64,000 nt of DNA. It comes from Desulfosarcina alkanivorans (GTDB lineage: Bacteria > Desulfobacterota > Desulfobacteria > Desulfobacterales > Desulfosarcinaceae). A program made the translations under genes and the position numbers. Each line of letters begins with the position of its first letter. The first letter of the stretch is position 1. The notes under the pieces are model-generated. The model had not been told where the DNA came from. It was given only the letters and a program-made list of their open reading frames with translations, and made no database searches. Positions 41,620 through 49,962 of the stretch are shown in pieces. Where the stretch lies: contig NZ_AP021874.1 in NCBI RefSeq assembly GCF_009688945.1, positions 2,542,001-2,606,000 on the forward strand. The letters run 5' to 3'.

Positions 41620-42600
41620 ATGCGTGCGATTTTTAAAATCTCTATGTTATGTTTTGCCTTGCTCTGCCTGTCGATCCTTCCAACCCAGGCCGCCGGGCCG
41701 ATCATCATCGATCACAACCACACCGGCATCTCCCGGATTCCCCAATCGGCTATCGAACAGGCCCGGGCCAATCTGCACATCGCCTACGGCCACACCTCCC
41801 ACGGCAGTCAATTGACCGACGGCATGACCGGGCTGGTCGATTTCGCCAACGGCGGGGGGCTGGGGCTGTCACTGCCGGCCGACATTTTCGAGTGGAACAA
41901 CGGCGGGACCGGCGGGGCGCTGGACCTGCATGACTACGCCATGGGCGGCGATGTGGGGTACTACCCCCAATGGGTCAACAACACCCGCGCTTACCTGGAC
42001 AATCCGGCCAATGCGGATGTCAACGTGATCATCTGGTCGTGGTGCGGTCAGGCCTCGGGGTACACGGAGCAGCAGATGATCGACAGGTATCTGGCACCGA
42101 TGGCTCAGCTGGAGCAGGAATATCCGCAAGTCACCTTCGTTTACATGACGGGCCATGCCGACGGAAGTGGAGAAACCGGAAATCTTCATCTCAGAAATCA
42201 GCAAATCCGAAACCATTGTCTGACCAGCGATAAGGTGCTGTACGACTTTTATGATATCGAGTGCTATGATCCGGACGGCAATTACTACGGAGATAAATTG
42301 GTAAGCGATGGTTGCGATTACGACAGCGACGGCAACGGGTCCCGCGACGCCAACTGGGCCACCGAATGGCAGGATTCCCACACCCGAGGCGTGGACTGGT
42401 ACAGCTGTGGATCCGCCCACAGCCAGCCCCTCAACGCCAACCGGAAAGCCTACGCCGCCTGGTGGCTGTGGGCCAGGATAGGAGGGTGGGACGGCCCGGG
42501 CACCCCGAGCGTTCCGGCAACGAATGTCTCCATCCTCGCACCGGCCATGCTGATCCTGACCGGTGCGGCGTATTTCTCTTTGAAAAAAATGAAATCGTAA
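41620..42600 (+). CDS. Secreted protein of unknown family with sorting-type tail
   Basis: About 326 residues from the ATG at 41620 (GGAGG five bases upstream). Signal peptide ISMLCFALLCLSILPTQAAG. The mature part opens IIIDHNHTGISRIPQSAIEQARANLHIAYGHTSHGSQLTDGM and later has VNVIIWSWCGQASG, VTFVYMTGHADG, a calcium-loop-like DYDSDGNGSRDANW and SCGSAHSQPLNANRKAYAAWWLWARI. The conserved His/Gly/Ser/Asp motifs suggest a hydrolase with an SGNH-like arrangement; I cannot name it. The end, VPATNVSILAPAMLILTGAAYFSLKKMKS, is a hydrophobic helix plus lysines, a CTERM-like tail. It is the second gene of a run of four secreted proteins. Confidence 0.82.
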   Translation: MRAIFKISMLCFALLCLSILPTQAAGPIIIDHNHTGISRIPQSAIEQARANLHIAYGHTSHGSQLTDGMTGLVDFANGGGLGLSLPADIFEWNNGGTGGALDLHDYAMGGDVGYYPQWVNNTRAYLDNPANADVNVIIWSWCGQASGYTEQQMIDRYLAPMAQLEQEYPQVTFVYMTGHADGSGETGNLHLRNQQIRNHCLTSDKVLYDFYDIECYDPDGNYYGDKLVSDGCDYDSDGNGSRDANWATEWQDSHTRGVDWYSCGSAHSQPLNANRKAYAAWWLWARIGGWDGPGTPSVPATNVSILAPAMLILTGAAYFSLKKMKS

Positions 42601-42622
42601 AGAAAACCAAATAAGTGATCAC

Positions 42623-44527
42623 ATGCCCGGTCCCCAAAAAGCATCCTGGAAACTCCGATTCATCGTCCTTGCGGCAACCGTTCTGCTGTGGCTGGCTGCA
42701 CCGCTGCAGGCCGCCAGCTACAGGGACGACATCGGCTACACCGGGCTGGAAGATGAACGGGGAACCGATATCCCGGACGGCACCGGTGTTGGCATCACCC
42801 AGGTGGAAGCGGAAGTACCGGTGGTGGTGGACGAGGAAACGGGAGAGACCGCCGGCACCTGGACTCCAGATAGAGAAAACGATGAATTCGCAGGTAAAAC
42901 CATTTCCTTCAAGTCATCATCCGACACGACTGCTGCATCGGGCCACGCGACATCCGTCGGCCGGCAATTCTACGGCAATTCCAGCTCCATGGCACCGGCG
43001 ATAGTTGATATCGACGCCTACGAGACCAATGACTGGCTGACCAGCGGATTTCTCGCCTGCGGCCTGTCACTGTATGGAAATCCGGTTCAGCCCCACTATG
43101 AATGGTACGTCCAGCTCTCATCTCCCAGCCGAGTCGCCAACCACAGCTGGGTGGGGACCACAGATGACGATACGGCAGACAGCGAATTGTTAAAACGCCT
43201 CGATTTCGTGGTCGACACCGACGAGTTCATTCAGATCACAGCCGTAAATAACGGCAGCACCCAGAAATCCCTGCTCAGCGGCGCGTTCAACGCCATCACC
43301 GTGGGGCGCACCGATGCCTGTCATCCCATCGGCACAATCGCAATTGACAGTTTGTACACTCCCGGCCGCACCTGCCCCCTGCTGGTGGCGCCCATGTCCA
43401 CCACCAGCAGTGCCAGCCCTATCGTGGCCTCGGCGGCGGCCCTCCTGGTGCAAACCGGTCAGGATGCTGCGCTTTCCACCGACCCGTCCGAACAAAGCAC
43501 ACAAAACCGCGATGGCGACGCGATCACCAATGCCGAGCGGTCGGAAGTGATCAAGGCCGCATTGCTGGCCGGTGCGGACCGCGTCACCCGCAACACCTGG
43601 TCCGCCGACCAGATTGCCGATTACCGCCAGGACGGCGACAACGGCCTGGACCGCCGCTTCGGCGCCGGGCAGGTCAACATCACCAACAGCCATCACATCA
43701 TCGCCGCCGGCGAACAGAACAGCGATGAAGATGACCCGGCCGGACACGGCCAGATCGGCACCGAAGGATTCGATGTCGATCCGGCTTTCGGGGGAAGTGG
43801 CGGCAGCAACGCCACGGCATCGTACTTTTTTACCGCCGATCAGGACCGTAGCATGCTCTATGCCTCGCTGGTCTGGAATCTCCACATCGACGGCGGGGTC
43901 TTCTACCATTATGACGATACCGCGACCCTGTACGACTTTGACCTGACGCTTTATGATGTGACCGACGCGGACCATCCCACCGAGGTGGCCGCCTCCGCCA
44001 GTTCGGTCGACAACACCGAAAACCTTTGGGTACCGCTGACTTCCGGACGAACGTATCGGTTGCTGGTGCATCTGGGACCGGAGCAGGCCGATTGCCGGTG
44101 GGACTATGCCCTGGCCTGGCGGATCGCCACCCCGCCCGATACCGACGGTGACACCCTGCCCGATGACTGGGAGGTTTACCATGGAATGGATCACACCAGC
44201 ATCGATACCGACGCCGACGGCATGGCCGATGGATGGGAGGAGGGCTATTCACTCGACCCGCTGACCGATGACGGCTCCCTGGACACGGATGACGACGGGC
44301 TCGACAACCTGGACGAATTCACGCTGGGCACCGCGCCCGACGACCCGGATACGGACGGGGACGGCTACACCGACGGCATGGAGGTGGCCGCAGGCACCGA
44401 TCCCCTCGACGCTGAAGATTTCCCACAGATCAGCGCCGTACCGGCCGTGGCCGGAAACGGCCTTCTGGCCGCCATGGCCGCCTTGATGGTGGCCGGTAGC
44501 GTGACCATCTGCAATCGAAAAAAATGA
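42623..44527 (+). CDS. Subtilase (S8)-like secreted protein with Asp-to-Glu change and TSP3-like repeats
   Basis: 634 residues. Signal peptide WKLRFIVLAATVLLWLAAPLQA. A peptidase S8-like core can be traced: GTGVGITQVEAEV (~53-65) at the catalytic Asp block, with Glu62 in place of Asp; SGHATSVGRQFYG with His108; NHSW (Asn173, oxyanion); and STTSSASPIVASAAALL with Ser262. A C-terminal beta domain (~380-500) follows, then Asp-rich calcium repeats (DTDGDTLPDDWE, DTDADGMADGWEE, DTDDDGLDNLDE, DPDTDGDGYTDGMEVAAGTDP). It ends VPAVAGNGLLAAMAALMVAGSVTICNRKK, a CTERM-like tail. The missing Asp suggests altered or lost protease activity. The start has only a weak ribosome site. Confidence 0.83.
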   Translation: MPGPQKASWKLRFIVLAATVLLWLAAPLQAASYRDDIGYTGLEDERGTDIPDGTGVGITQVEAEVPVVVDEETGETAGTWTPDRENDEFAGKTISFKSSSDTTAASGHATSVGRQFYGNSSSMAPAIVDIDAYETNDWLTSGFLACGLSLYGNPVQPHYEWYVQLSSPSRVANHSWVGTTDDDTADSELLKRLDFVVDTDEFIQITAVNNGSTQKSLLSGAFNAITVGRTDACHPIGTIAIDSLYTPGRTCPLLVAPMSTTSSASPIVASAAALLVQTGQDAALSTDPSEQSTQNRDGDAITNAERSEVIKAALLAGADRVTRNTWSADQIADYRQDGDNGLDRRFGAGQVNITNSHHIIAAGEQNSDEDDPAGHGQIGTEGFDVDPAFGGSGGSNATASYFFTADQDRSMLYASLVWNLHIDGGVFYHYDDTATLYDFDLTLYDVTDADHPTEVAASASSVDNTENLWVPLTSGRTYRLLVHLGPEQADCRWDYALAWRIATPPDTDGDTLPDDWEVYHGMDHTSIDTDADGMADGWEEGYSLDPLTDDGSLDTDDDGLDNLDEFTLGTAPDDPDTDGDGYTDGMEVAAGTDPLDAEDFPQISAVPAVAGNGLLAAMAALMVAGSVTICNRKK

Positions 44528-44744
44528 CGCGTTCATTTTTTCGATGCATACCTAACGGCCAGCAAACAAAACCCTGTCAAAATTTTTTCGATCCTGAAAA
44601 AACCGCATGCCGTTCCACCGGTCCCCATTGGCCGTGGCGGACCGCACCGTTTTCCCGGATTCGACCTCAGGCACTGCAGGCCATCAGCGGCATGCCCGTC
44701 TGCCTGCCGAATGTTTACCCCCCAACCCAACCAGGAGGACCCCG
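44528..44744. other. Spacer before the metallophosphatase gene
   Basis: 217 bases. No gene, repeat or clear terminator is visible apart from the ribosome site AGGAGG at its right end. A frame that begins at 44607 in phase with the next gene lacks a signal peptide and is not used here. Confidence 0.4.
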
Positions 44745-47612
44745 ATGAACCGACGCCCGTTGTATACCACCATGGCAACCCTGTTGCTTTTCACGCTTTT
44801 TTCGGCCCCGGCATTGGCCGCGACCCGTTTCGCGGTCTTTGCCGATCCCCACTACTACGACAGCGACCTGGGCACGGCGGGCGCCGCCTTCGAGGCCTAC
44901 CTCGCCCAGGATCGCAAACTGATCCGCGAAAGCGAAGCCCTGGTGCAGGCCGTGGTGGATGGAATCATCACGGCCCACGCCGCCGACCCCCTGGACTTTG
45001 TCATCGTTCCCGGTGACCTGACCAAGGACGGTGCGTTGACCAGCCATGAGGAATTTGCCGGTTACCTGGAATTGATTGAGGCCGCCGGCATTCCGGTTTT
45101 CGTCGCTCCCGGCAATCACGACATCAACAATCCCCATGCCGTCGCCTACGACGGGGAGGCGACGGTGTCGGTCGACAACGTGTCCCCCGATACGTTCTCA
45201 TCCATTTACGGGCCTTTTGGCTATGACGAGGCGCTGGCGCATGATCCGGAGTCCCTGAGTTACGCCGCGGAGCCGGTACCGGGCGTCGTTCTGCTTGCCC
45301 TGGATTCCTGCAAGTACGATGATAATCTCTTCACGGGCCATCCGGAGACCGGCGGCGCGCTGGAAGACGCCACCGTGGAATGGGCCATGAGGATCATCAG
45401 GCATGCCAATGCGGCCGGCAAACAGGTGGTCGCCTTCCTGCACCACGGGTTGACCGAACACTACACCGGCCAGAGCCAGGCCTTCGCCGAGTACGTCATC
45501 GATGACTGGGAAACCGTATCTGCGACCCTGGCCGATGCCGGGCTGAAGCTGGCCTTCACCGGCCACTACCACGCCAACGACATCACCATGGCCACCGGCA
45601 GCGTCGATGGCGCCAGGCTGTACGACATCGAAACCGGCTCCCTGGTCACGGCCCCGTGCCCCTACCGCATCGTCACGTTGCACGGGGACAATGCTGCCCG
45701 GGTCGAAACCCGCCATATCACCGGGATCGACTACGATACCGGCGGCGTTCCGTTTCCCGAATATGCCATGGACTTTCTCTACGAGGGCCTGCTGGGTATT
45801 GCCCAGTACTCCCTGGTTTATCAGTACGGTCTTCCCGAAGCGCAGGCAACGGCCCTGGCCCCCATCGTGGCCAATGCCTTCGCCGCCCACTATGCCGGCG
45901 ACGAACAGCCGGATGCGGACACCATGGCCATGATCATCGGTTTTGCGAACGATCCGGACCCGACAACCCAGTTCCTGGGACAGATGCTCTACGCCCTGTG
46001 GACCGATCTGGAACCGGCCGACGGCCGGGCGCTGCTGACCCTTGATCCGGCGATCCGGTTGAGCGCGCTGGGGACATATGCCAGTGGCGTTTTTGACGAC
46101 GGGGCGGCCGAAATCGTGGCCTTCGATGCCAACACCCGCCGCCTGTTCGTCTCCAATGCCAACGACAACACGCTGGATGCCTTGTCTATCGCCGATCCGG
46201 CGGCTCCCGTGAAATCGTTCACCATCGATCTGTCCCCCTACGGCGCGGGCGTCAACAGCGTGGCCGTTGAAAACGGCATTGTGGCCGCAGCCGTCGAAGC
46301 CGATCCCAAACAGGACCCGGGCAAGGTGGTCTTTTTCGATACTGACGGTGCCTATCTGAGCCAGGTAACCGTCGGTGCCCTGCCGGACATGCTGACCTTC
46401 ACCCCCGACGGCCGCAAGGTGCTGGTGGCCAACGAGGGGGAACCCAGCGACGACTACACCGTGGATCCGGAAGGCTCGGTGTCGGTCATCGACATCTCCC
46501 GGGGGGTTCACCGGGCCAGGGTGAAAACCGCCGATTTCCAAAAATTCAACCGATGCAAGGACAAGCTGGTTGCCGACGGTGTACGCATTTTCGGCCCCAA
46601 CGCCACGGTGGCCCGGGACCTTGAGCCCGAATACATCGCCGTTGCCCCCGGTTCGCGGTATGCGTGGGTCAGCCTGCAGGAGAACAACGCCATCGCTCGA
46701 CTGAACCTGCGCAGCGGTCGCATGGAAGCTGTGCTGCCCCTGGGCGTCAAGGACCACGGCATGGCCGGCAACGGTATCGACGCCTCCAACAAGGACGATG
46801 CCATCAACATCACCGCCTACGACAACGTCTTCGGCATGTTCCAGCCGGATGCCGTCGCGGCCTACCGCAGCCGGGGAGGCCAGTACCTGGTGACGGCCAA
46901 TGAGGGCGATGCCCGCGACTACGACGCCTTTTCCGAAGAGGCCAGGGTCGGCGACGACGACATTCGTCTGGACCCGGACATGTTTCCCGATGCCGAAGCA
47001 CTTCAGGAGAATGCCGCCCTGGGCCGCCTGAAAATCACCACGACCGCAGGCGACCTGGACAACGACGGCGATTACGACGAGCTCTATTCCTACGGTGGCC
47101 GCTCGTTCAGCATTTTTCAACCGACGAAAAAAGGCCTGAAGCTGGTTTTCGACAGCGGCGACCAGTTGGAGCAGCTTACCGCCACGGCCCTGCCTGCGGA
47201 CTTCAACAGCACCAACGACGAAAACGACACCTTCGACAACCGCAGCGACGACAAGGGACCGGAACCGGAAGGGCTGGCCATTGGGGAGGTCCACGGCCGC
47301 ACCTACCTGTTTCTCGGCCTGGAACGCATCGGCGGCATCATGGTGTACGACATCACCCTGCCCCGCCGCCCCGAATTCGTTCAATACATCAACAACCGTG
47401 ACTTCAGCGGCGATCCCGAAACCGGCAGCGCCGGCGACCTGGCCCCCGAAGGCCTGGCCTTCATCCCAGCTCGCCAAAGCCCCACCGGCGAAAATCTGCT
47501 GGCGGTGGCCAACGAAGTCAGCGGCACCACCACCGTGTACCGCATCGACGTCAAACAGCCATGGAAACGGTGCGATGGCAAGCGTTGGGGGCATTTCGCC
47601 TGGGCCAGATAG
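44745..47612 (+). CDS. Metallophosphatase fused to a choice-of-anchor-I beta-propeller
   Basis: About 955 residues from the ATG at 44745 (AGGAGG six bases upstream). Signal peptide MATLLLFTLFSAPALA. Residues ~28-330 are a calcineurin-like phosphoesterase: FAVFADPHYYD, VIVPGDLTKDG, VAPGNHDINN, AFLHHGLTEHY, AFTGHYHANDI. Residues ~440-950 match the choice-of-anchor-I family, often seen next to or fused with phosphatases: VFDDGAAEIVAFDANTRRLFVSNAN, FTPDGRKVLVANEGEPSDDY and EGLAIGEVHGRTYLFLGLERIGGIMVYD. That family usually carries a sorting tail, but this protein ends KRWGHFAWAR without a hydrophobic anchor, so it is probably released or held non-covalently. Likely a surface or secreted phosphate-releasing enzyme. 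Confidence 0.9.
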   Translation: MNRRPLYTTMATLLLFTLFSAPALAATRFAVFADPHYYDSDLGTAGAAFEAYLAQDRKLIRESEALVQAVVDGIITAHAADPLDFVIVPGDLTKDGALTSHEEFAGYLELIEAAGIPVFVAPGNHDINNPHAVAYDGEATVSVDNVSPDTFSSIYGPFGYDEALAHDPESLSYAAEPVPGVVLLALDSCKYDDNLFTGHPETGGALEDATVEWAMRIIRHANAAGKQVVAFLHHGLTEHYTGQSQAFAEYVIDDWETVSATLADAGLKLAFTGHYHANDITMATGSVDGARLYDIETGSLVTAPCPYRIVTLHGDNAARVETRHITGIDYDTGGVPFPEYAMDFLYEGLLGIAQYSLVYQYGLPEAQATALAPIVANAFAAHYAGDEQPDADTMAMIIGFANDPDPTTQFLGQMLYALWTDLEPADGRALLTLDPAIRLSALGTYASGVFDDGAAEIVAFDANTRRLFVSNANDNTLDALSIADPAAPVKSFTIDLSPYGAGVNSVAVENGIVAAAVEADPKQDPGKVVFFDTDGAYLSQVTVGALPDMLTFTPDGRKVLVANEGEPSDDYTVDPEGSVSVIDISRGVHRARVKTADFQKFNRCKDKLVADGVRIFGPNATVARDLEPEYIAVAPGSRYAWVSLQENNAIARLNLRSGRMEAVLPLGVKDHGMAGNGIDASNKDDAINITAYDNVFGMFQPDAVAAYRSRGGQYLVTANEGDARDYDAFSEEARVGDDDIRLDPDMFPDAEALQENAALGRLKITTTAGDLDNDGDYDELYSYGGRSFSIFQPTKKGLKLVFDSGDQLEQLTATALPADFNSTNDENDTFDNRSDDKGPEPEGLAIGEVHGRTYLFLGLERIGGIMVYDITLPRRPEFVQYINNRDFSGDPETGSAGDLAPEGLAFIPARQSPTGENLLAVANEVSGTTTVYRIDVKQPWKRCDGKRWGHFAWAR

Positions 47613-47677
47613 TCTGGCAAAATCCGCAAAACGGCAGGCAGGACCCTACCGGGCCCTGCCTGTTCAACTCATACCAA

Positions 47678-47705
47678 GCCGTTATACGGCTTTAGCCGTT
47701 TTTTT
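47678..47705 (+). terminator. Intrinsic terminator after the metallophosphatase gene
   Basis: ACGGC-TTTA-GCCGT followed by TTTTTT (47687-47705). An overlapping alternative hairpin AGCCGT-TAT-ACGGCT (47678-47692) competes for the same strand. A further stem CAGGCAGG/CCTGCCTG lies just upstream (47633-47663). Confidence 0.75.
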
Positions 47706-47845
47706 ATGCAACGCCGGAGTTAATACAATCCTAACCACTACCTAATCCTGCCAAAACCCGCCCTTGTCAGATTGAACTCGCTGGCAGGAACCAAACCAAT
47801 GATCGTTGTAAACCTCAACCTTGCACCAGACAGGGAGTACGGACA

Positions 47846-48154
47846 ATGTATTCAAACGGCGGTGGTCTTGGAATCGGTGAGCAGAAGAAAAGAATCGGGA
47901 AAATCTGGCAGCCGGGCAGTGAATCGATCGGGCAGTCATTCAGGAACGGGAAGTGCTTTGTGTGCTGCATCTGCCCGAAATGCGGCGATCGCCACAATGT
48001 CTATATGCTGTGGACCGGGCGCGGGGTGCCGCGCAAGTACTGCGGGAACTGCAAGCCCATGATTTCCGGGTACGACGACGCGGCCTTTTACGAAGCCGCC
48101 ATCAGCGCTCCCGGCCATTCCAAGAAGAAGGGCCGGCGGCATGAGGGGGAGTGA
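47846..48154 (+). CDS. Small putative zinc-ribbon protein
   Basis: 102 residues; GGGAG is eight bases before the ATG. No signal peptide. The centre holds clustered cysteines: CFVCCICPKCGDRHNVYMLW and, 20 residues on, RKYCGNCKP, giving a CPKC...CGNC zinc-ribbon pattern. The C-terminus is basic (HSKKKGRRHEGE). Likely a nucleic-acid- or protein-binding small zinc protein. It is monocistronic between a terminator and a long heptad repeat that starts two bases after its stop. Family unknown; it could also be a chance frame, but the paired CxxC motifs argue against that. Confidence 0.6.
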   Translation: MYSNGGGLGIGEQKKRIGKIWQPGSESIGQSFRNGKCFVCCICPKCGDRHNVYMLWTGRGVPRKYCGNCKPMISGYDDAAFYEAAISAPGHSKKKGRRHEGE

Positions 48155-48156
48155 AG

Positions 48157-48251
48157 ATAGCTCATAGCTCATAGCTCATAGCTCATAGCTCATAGCTCAT
48201 AGCTCATAGCTCATAGCTCATAGCTCATAGCTCATAGCTCATAGCTCATAG
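48157..48251 (+). repeat. 7-bp tandem repeat (ATAGCTC), 13.6 units
   Basis: Perfect heptads from two bases after the stop of the zinc-ribbon gene to 48251. Each unit carries TAG, and because seven is not a multiple of three the stops fall in every frame. Confidence 0.97.
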
Positions 48252-48401
48252 AGCGAGAACCAGAAGACGGTGGAACTGTCAACCGGAAACGGTGGCAAGT
48301 GGCCACAGTGAATAGTGAGTAGTGAACGGTGATGTGGGATATACCTAAAACTTAAAACAGGCCCTGCCAACCAATCGAACCAATTCAACCGTCAGATTAA
48401 A

Positions 48402-48444
48402 ATAAAAAAGGCCGAACGACCGCGTCTGCGGTCTGTCCGGCCTT
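48402..48444 (-). terminator. Intrinsic terminator at the end of the EPS operon
   Basis: On the minus strand AAGGCCGGACAGACCGC and GCGGTCGTTCGGCCTT pair (one bulge) around AGAC, followed by TTTTTTATTTT. It is about 290 bases past the stop of the ATPase gene and lacks a T run on the plus side. Confidence 0.88.
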
Positions 48445-48499
48445 GTCGTTTCCGGTTGGGGCAACCTTAGAAATTGCCTTTATTTTACCATCGGTCAGG

Positions 48500-48722
48500 C
48501 ATTGACGGGTTCCATTTATCCCCGGCGGTGCAATCGCCTGAGCGCGCCAGCGCCGAGGCGGCAGGGGTGACGCCGTAGTGTTTTACTGCGAACCCGTGGC
48601 AACAAGGGCGATGAAGGGCTCAGGCGTTCCCGTAGGGTAAAGAATTGAGGGAGCCTGACATTTTCACTGAATGGACCGGTGGTGATGTCCTGACCGGGGT
48701 GTAAGCAGGCACCACAAAATCA
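48500..48722. ncRNA. Structured non-coding element, possible group II intron domain I remnant
   Basis: No gene is present, but the plus strand has strong nested pairing. GGCG...CGCC at ~48521-48537; GCCTGAGC (48536-48543) with GCTCAGGC (48617-48624); CGTAGT-GTTTT-ACTGCG; a CCCGTG-GCAA-CAAGGG GNRA hairpin; and an alternative CAGGC-TTCCC/GGGA-GCCTG stem that competes with the first long pairing. The style (GAACCCGTGGCAACAAGGGCGATGAA) recalls the 5' region of group II intron RNAs, but no reverse transcriptase is nearby. Strand assignment is uncertain. Confidence 0.4.
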
Positions 48723-48729
48723 TGGGCCG

Positions 48730-49869
48730 TTAAGCATGTTCTTTCTGCACCGCCGGGGTTTTTTTCATGGTTCTCACCACCGACGGATGGTTCTGCCGTC
48801 TGGCCAATTGCTCGAAGAGCCGGCTCAGGGTCGCCAGCCGCTTTTCCAGGTCGACGACCTTCTGCTCCAGCCGGTCGTTTTTGCGGCGCTCTTCGTCCAG
48901 GAGCGCTTCCAGCTGTTTCATCAGGCGGTCGTGGTGGGCTGCCAGTTCCGCTTCGAGCTGCCCGACCCGCCCCTTGACCTCCATGCGGATGTTCTCGAGA
49001 GCCTCCGCCGACGGGACCGGGTCGTCGTCCTCGTCGGATGCCACAGCAGCCGGCTCCGCCTGGATCCCCACACCGATCCGGTCCCGGGTGATCTGCCGGA
49101 CGATATCCTGGGTGATCCGCGGGGCTTCATCGGCAAATCCGTATACCAGGGCCGCCTGGCAGATCAGGTTGATGGACCGGGGAACGCCCTCGGAGAGCTC
49201 ATAGATCATTTGAATCGCAGCGTCGGTGAACAGCCCTTCCGGCCCGCCGGCCGTGCGGATGCGATGGGCGATGTATGCCGCGGTCTCCGTGCGATCGAGG
49301 GCGGTCAGGTGAAAATGGACAGCCACCCGCTGGCTGAACTGGCGCATCTCCGGCTTCTTGAGGGTGCGCAGCAGTTCGGGCTGCCCGATCAGGAGGATCT
49401 GCAGCAGGGCGTATTGATCGCTTTGCAGGTTCGAGAGCATGCGGACCTCTTCCAGCGCCTGGGGGGAGAGGTTCTGGGCCTCGTCGATGACCAGCAGGGT
49501 TCGACGGTCCGCCTCGTACTGCCCGATCAGGTGGCGGTTCAACGATTCGATCACCTTGGCCTTGTCCGCCGCCCCCGCATCGAGTTCAAACTCGGCCTGC
49601 ACCATGCGCAGCATCTGCCCGGCGGAGACGTTGGTGTTGGCGATCATCGCCGTGTCAAACCCGTCGCCCAGCTGTCTCAGGATGTACTGGGCGGTGGTGG
49701 TTTTCCCGGAGCCCACTTCCCCGGTCAGCACGATGATGCCCACATTCTCGGTCAGCCCGTATTCCATGTAGGTCAGGGCGTGCTGATGCTTTTCGCTTTC
49801 GTACAGAAAGTCCGGATTCGGGGCCAGCTGGAATGGCTTTTCCCGGAATTGGTAGAATTGCTCAAACAT
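48730..49869 (-). CDS. XrtA/PEP-CTERM-type EPS locus ATPase (ExeA-like AAA)
   Basis: About 379 residues from the ATG at 49869, where the family-typical MFEQFYQFREKPFQLAPNPDFLYES begins. Walker A GEVGSGKTT (about 46-54), Walker B LLVIDEAQNL (about 120), sensor region QILLIGQPELLRTL, and an arginine-rich lid. The C-terminal ~110 residues form a coiled coil (LEALLDEERRKNDRLEQKVVDLEKRLATLSRLFEQL). This is the AAA ATPase regularly encoded with exosortase-linked EPS genes (TIGR03015-like). It ends the minus-strand EPS operon, 90 bases after the autokinase gene, with heptad repeats in between. Its role in EPS export is not established. Confidence 0.9.
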   Translation of the reverse strand: MFEQFYQFREKPFQLAPNPDFLYESEKHQHALTYMEYGLTENVGIIVLTGEVGSGKTTTAQYILRQLGDGFDTAMIANTNVSAGQMLRMVQAEFELDAGAADKAKVIESLNRHLIGQYEADRRTLLVIDEAQNLSPQALEEVRMLSNLQSDQYALLQILLIGQPELLRTLKKPEMRQFSQRVAVHFHLTALDRTETAAYIAHRIRTAGGPEGLFTDAAIQMIYELSEGVPRSINLICQAALVYGFADEAPRITQDIVRQITRDRIGVGIQAEPAAVASDEDDDPVPSAEALENIRMEVKGRVGQLEAELAAHHDRLMKQLEALLDEERRKNDRLEQKVVDLEKRLATLSRLFEQLARRQNHPSVVRTMKKTPAVQKEHA

Positions 49870-49927
49870 GGTCAGTCCCGTCGTTCTCGGTTCTCGGTTC
49901 ACTGCTCACCAGATCACCAGCTTTTAG

Positions 49928-49962
49928 GCTATCAGCTATGAGCTATGAGCTGCGACCTTTCA
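49928..49962 (-). repeat. Stop-proximal heptads after the autokinase gene
   Basis: On the minus strand the TGA stop is followed within ten bases by GCAGCTCATAGCTCATAGCTGATAGCC, about three AGCTCAT/AGCTGAT units. Confidence 0.8.

Noticed and set aside
45198-47594. 798-codon minus-strand frame opposite the metallophosphatase
   Set aside because: Same kind of shadow; no start signal or recognisable motif.
48157-48251. CRISPR-like regular repeat
   Set aside because: The unit is only 7 bp, with no spacers between units; it is a simple tandem repeat.
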